Assembly (NCBI GenBank): GCA_002369525.1
Contig: DFFN01000094.1
Coordinates: forward strand, 1 to 9,288
DNA length: 9,288 nucleotides
Reading direction: 5' to 3'
Origin: Lachnoclostridium sp. UBA3775
GTDB taxonomy: Bacteria > Bacillota > Clostridia > Lachnospirales > Lachnospiraceae
The stretch's first letter is position 1. Each line of letters begins with the position of its first letter. The position numbers and the translations under genes were made by a program. This document shows positions 7,899-9,288 of this stretch, one piece after another. The notes under the pieces were generated by a model. That model was not told the origin of the DNA and did not search any database. It saw only the letters and a list, made by a program, of their open reading frames with translations.

Positions 7899-7915
7899 CT
7901 CAGGATATTTTTCAA
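7887..7915 (-). promoter_or_regulatory. Sigma-A type promoter of the FDH-molybdenum cofactor operon
   Basis: On the minus strand, TTGAAA (7915-7910) and TAGAAT (7892-7887) are separated by exactly 17 nt. This predicts a start near 7880 and a leader of about 36 nt before the ATG at 7843. It lies wholly in the 91-bp gap after the LacI gene. I see no hairpin plus T-run terminator in that gap, so read-through from the regulator gene is also possible. Confidence 0.65.
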
Positions 7916-7934
7916 GTATCAGCATCCGGGGCTT

Positions 7935-8939
7935 TCAGTGTTTCCTCGGCAGAACAGAGCCTCTTAAAACAAGTCTTCCGGGTATTATCATTATACCCTT
8001 GCGGTTTGCACTTTCATCGTTCTTCTGCTCGATAAGCTTGATGCACTGCTGTATCATTTCCTCGGTGTTGACATGGTAAGTTGTCAAAGGTACACTGTCA
8101 ACGACATTGTCCGCATAATCGTCATAGCCGACAACCGCAATATCCTCCGGTACCTTATAGCCCATCTGGTTAAGCTGGGTGATCAGTCTGTATGCCGTTT
8201 CGTCGCAGTTGCAGACAAAAGCTTCCGGCATTTCCTCGGGCAATACCATGGGGATAAACTTTCCGTCCGCATCTCTGTCCATAATGGTCCATTTTTCCTC
8301 CATCCTAAGATCCTTGGCTATCAGATATTTCATGTAGCCGGTGAAACGGTCAAGGATGCTTCTTGTGGCTTTGTAATTGCCGACAAAACCGATTTTGGTA
8401 TAGCCGCTCTTTACCAGATATCGAGTAAGGGTATAACCGCCGTTTATGTTGTCTCCGGCAATGCAGTTAACGGCATACTCTTCATTCTCAAAATCGAAGA
8501 AGATAACGTCTATTTCCAACGACATCAGTTCCTCAAGGAAACGGTTTTTCATTTCGCCTATTATCACCACATGTGAAGTGGATTCAAGCTTCACGATCTT
8601 AGGCAGCTTTCCTTTTTCCTCATCTTCCTTACGAACAATTTCAAGAATGCCGATATGTCCTCTTGCGGAAAGGCTCATTATCATTTTCTGATAGATTTTG
8701 AAATAGAAGGAATTGTCGTTAACAAGAAAACGCTCGGACATCAATAATGCAATATTTCTGTTTCCGCCTTTCTTTTCGCTGCTTTTACCGACATATCCCA
8801 TTTCTCCGGCCATGGTAATGATCTTTTCCCTCAGGGCGGTTCCGACACCCTCTTTTCCGGCAAGCGCCTTTGAAACCGTTACGATACTGACATTAAGCTG
8901 TTCAGCTATATCTCTCATTGTTACACTTTTCCTGCTCAT
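7935..8939 (-). CDS. LacI-family transcriptional regulator
   Basis: 334 residues, the usual LacI/GalR length. The N-terminal helix-turn-helix is at about 6-26 (TMRDIAEQLNVSIVTVSKAL). The ligand-binding periplasmic-binding-protein fold runs from about 62 to 330, with family landmarks GYTKIGFVGN at 179-188, DRFTGYMKYL at 197-206, PEDIAVVGYDD at 264-274, PLTTYHV at 284-290 and GRLVLRGS at 321-328. The hinge (GYVGKSSEKKGG, 48-59) lacks the common PN and ARxL elements. Start: the ATG at 8939 has GAGG 8 nt upstream, whereas the ATG at 8945 is only 2 nt from it and an ATG at 9002 falls on the promoter. Ligands are usually sugars, but none can be named here. It has its own promoter and three palindromes just upstream, suggesting autoregulation. 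It precedes the FDH operon on the same strand; control of that operon is possible but unproven. Confidence 0.93.
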   Translation of the reverse strand: MSRKSVTMRDIAEQLNVSIVTVSKALAGKEGVGTALREKIITMAGEMGYVGKSSEKKGGNRNIALLMSERFLVNDNSFYFKIYQKMIMSLSARGHIGILEIVRKEDEEKGKLPKIVKLESTSHVVIIGEMKNRFLEELMSLEIDVIFFDFENEEYAVNCIAGDNINGGYTLTRYLVKSGYTKIGFVGNYKATRSILDRFTGYMKYLIAKDLRMEEKWTIMDRDADGKFIPMVLPEEMPEAFVCNCDETAYRLITQLNQMGYKVPEDIAVVGYDDYADNVVDSVPLTTYHVNTEEMIQQCIKLIEQKNDESANRKGIMIIPGRLVLRGSVLPRKH

Positions 8940-8947
8940 GCTCATAT

Positions 8948-8951
8948 CCTC
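8948..8951 (-). promoter_or_regulatory. Ribosome binding site deciding the LacI gene start
   Basis: GAGG on the minus strand lies 8 nt before the ATG at 8939 and only 2 nt before the ATG at 8945, so the inner ATG is the likely start and the protein begins MSRKSVTMRD. Confidence 0.6.
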
Positions 8952-8973
8952 GCTGGATTTATTTAATAATCTT

Positions 8974-9002
8974 ATTATAAAATAAAAATTATCATTTTGC
9001 AA
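8974..9002 (-). promoter_or_regulatory. Sigma-A promoter of the LacI-family gene
   Basis: TTGCAA (9002-8997) and a perfect TATAAT (8979-8974) on the minus strand with a 17-nt spacer. Transcription would begin near 8967, leaving a leader of about 28 nt before the ATG at 8939. The surrounding sequence is strongly AT-rich. The first TTAGCTAA palindrome lies 5 nt upstream of the -35 element. Confidence 0.75.
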
Positions 9003-9006
9003 CTAA

Positions 9007-9016
9007 TTTAGCTAAA
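9007..9016. promoter_or_regulatory. Operator-like palindrome, site 1
   Basis: TTTAGCTAAA is a perfect 10-bp palindrome centred at 9011/9012, about 44 bp upstream of the predicted start of the LacI gene. It shares the core TTAGCTAA with site 3 and differs by one base from site 2. A short even palindrome with a central GC step suits a LacI-family dimer, so this protein is the natural candidate to bind it; that is inference. Confidence 0.5.
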
Positions 9017-9033
9017 AAGATTAAAAAAAATAG

Positions 9034-9045
9034 ATTCAGCTAAAT
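9034..9045. promoter_or_regulatory. Operator-like palindrome, site 2
   Basis: ATTCAGCTAAAT is an imperfect 12-bp palindrome centred at 9039/9040, 28 bp from site 1. It overlaps a second perfect palindrome, CTAAATTTAG at 9040-9049. The C in place of T in the left half is the only departure from the core seen in the other two sites. Confidence 0.4.
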
Positions 9046-9063
9046 TTAGGCGGTTTTGGGGGC

Positions 9064-9074
9064 ATTAGCTAAAT
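9064..9074. promoter_or_regulatory. Operator-like palindrome, site 3
   Basis: ATTAGCTAAAT contains the perfect 8-bp palindrome TTAGCTAA (9065-9072), centred 29 bp from site 2. It is followed by ATTTAGGC at 9081-9088, a copy of the sequence that follows site 2 at 9044-9051, so site plus flank is a loosely repeated unit. Confidence 0.4.
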
Positions 9075-9096
9075 CCATTTATTTAGGCTGCGGCGG

Positions 9097-9288
9097 TCAG
9101 CCGAGTACTTTTTGCGTATATTCCCTGCAAAAATCGCTGTTTGCCGCATTAATAGGAAAAACAAGTATCATTTCCTCTCCTGCATTATCTCCGGTAAATT
9201 GCAGTTCGGTCATTTTTGTGTAGGGCAGATCTGTCACCCTTATTCCGCAGGCAAGCGTTACCCCGTCGCTGTTTTCACCCACAAAAAG
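9097..9288 (-). CDS. C-terminal end of an unrecognised protein (5' end beyond window)
   Basis: An open frame enters from the right edge and ends in TGA at 9097, giving 63 visible residues from LFVGENSDG to YTQKVLG. A GTG at 9282 is in the frame, but nothing resembling a ribosome binding site can be judged so close to the edge, and the frame stays open to the end of the window, so I read it as the tail of a larger gene. The visible part is soluble in character, has two cysteines and no membrane segment, and I recognise no family. It lies on the same strand as the LacI gene and ends about 158 nt before its start. Because LacI genes often adjoin their targets, it could belong to that regulon. 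Coding status is moderately likely; function unknown. Confidence 0.5.
   Translation of the reverse strand, partial: LFVGENSDGVTLACGIRVTDLPYTKMTELQFTGDNAGEEMILVFPINAANSDFCREYTQKVLG

Noticed and set aside
8901..8910. TTCAGCTATA inside the LacI coding region, close to the operator-like core.
   Set aside because: It encodes part of the conserved helix-turn-helix (Ile-Ala-Glu-Gln), so coding constraint explains it and the palindrome is broken on one side.
286..8985. Many plus-strand open frames, including long ones at 6491-7726 and 3741-4457.
   Set aside because: All lie opposite confidently assigned minus-strand genes, lack recognisable domains and give low-complexity or cysteine/histidine-rich translations typical of antisense shadows.
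8940..9002. Longer LacI reading starting at 9002 or 8945.
   Set aside because: The 9002 start would fall on the -35 element of a near-perfect promoter; the 8945 ATG is only 2 nt from the GAGG. The 8939 start has proper spacing and gives a normal LacI N-terminus.
9023..9030. Run of eight T on the minus strand, considered as a terminator tail between the right-edge gene and the LacI gene.
   Set aside because: No stable GC-rich stem precedes it; the available pairings between CTAAAT and ATTTAG units are weak and AT-only, with a 19-nt loop.
9086..9102. GGCTG/CAGCC hairpin over the stop codon of the right-edge gene, considered as its terminator.
   Set aside because: The stem is only 5 bp and is followed by an A-rich rather than T-rich stretch in the transcript, so it does not look like a Rho-independent terminator.
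1..9288. CRISPR arrays, tRNA or rRNA genes, insertion sequences and attachment sites.
   Set aside because: I saw no regularly spaced direct repeats beyond the short operator-like elements, no tRNA-like cloverleaf, no transposase and no terminal inverted repeats in the short non-coding gaps.

Overview
The window reads as a piece of a Clostridia (Bacillota) chromosome, most like a gut or rumen Lachnospiraceae. This is inferred from the strong GGAGG-type ribosome binding sites, AT-rich intergenic promoters, a LacI regulator of clostridial style and the gene types; no marker gene is present to prove it. Every gene I can support lies on the minus strand, so transcription runs from high to low coordinates.

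Right edge (9288-8940): the last 63 or so codons of an unrecognised gene, then an AT-rich intergenic stretch. That stretch holds three TTAGCTAA-type palindromes and a near-consensus sigma-A promoter for a LacI-family repressor gene (7935-8939). A 91-bp gap after the repressor gene carries a second good promoter (7887-7915).

Main operon (7843 to 1, running off the left edge): five tightly packed genes. The first encodes a flavin/iron-sulfur subunit in which a NuoF-type [4Fe-4S] segment is joined to a GltD/NfnB/SfrB-like NAD(P)H oxidoreductase. It overlaps by 7 nt the gene for a cytoplasmic molybdo/tungsto formate dehydrogenase catalytic subunit of 903 aa, with four Fe-S binding segments and a Cys in place of selenocysteine. 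Then come moeA (metal insertion into molybdopterin), a mobA-mobB fusion (conversion of the cofactor to the guanine dinucleotide form) and a further MoCF-domain molybdopterin-binding protein, cut by the window edge.

Taken together, the operon makes a soluble two-subunit formate:NAD(P) oxidoreductase, probably NADP-linked, along with the late steps of the bis-MGD cofactor it needs. Early molybdopterin synthesis (moaA, moaC, moaE, moaD), FdhD and metal transport are not in the window. The most interesting points are the two-subunit architecture with a GltD-type electron module, and the spaced TTAGCTAA operator-like cluster next to a LacI protein whose hinge looks unusual.
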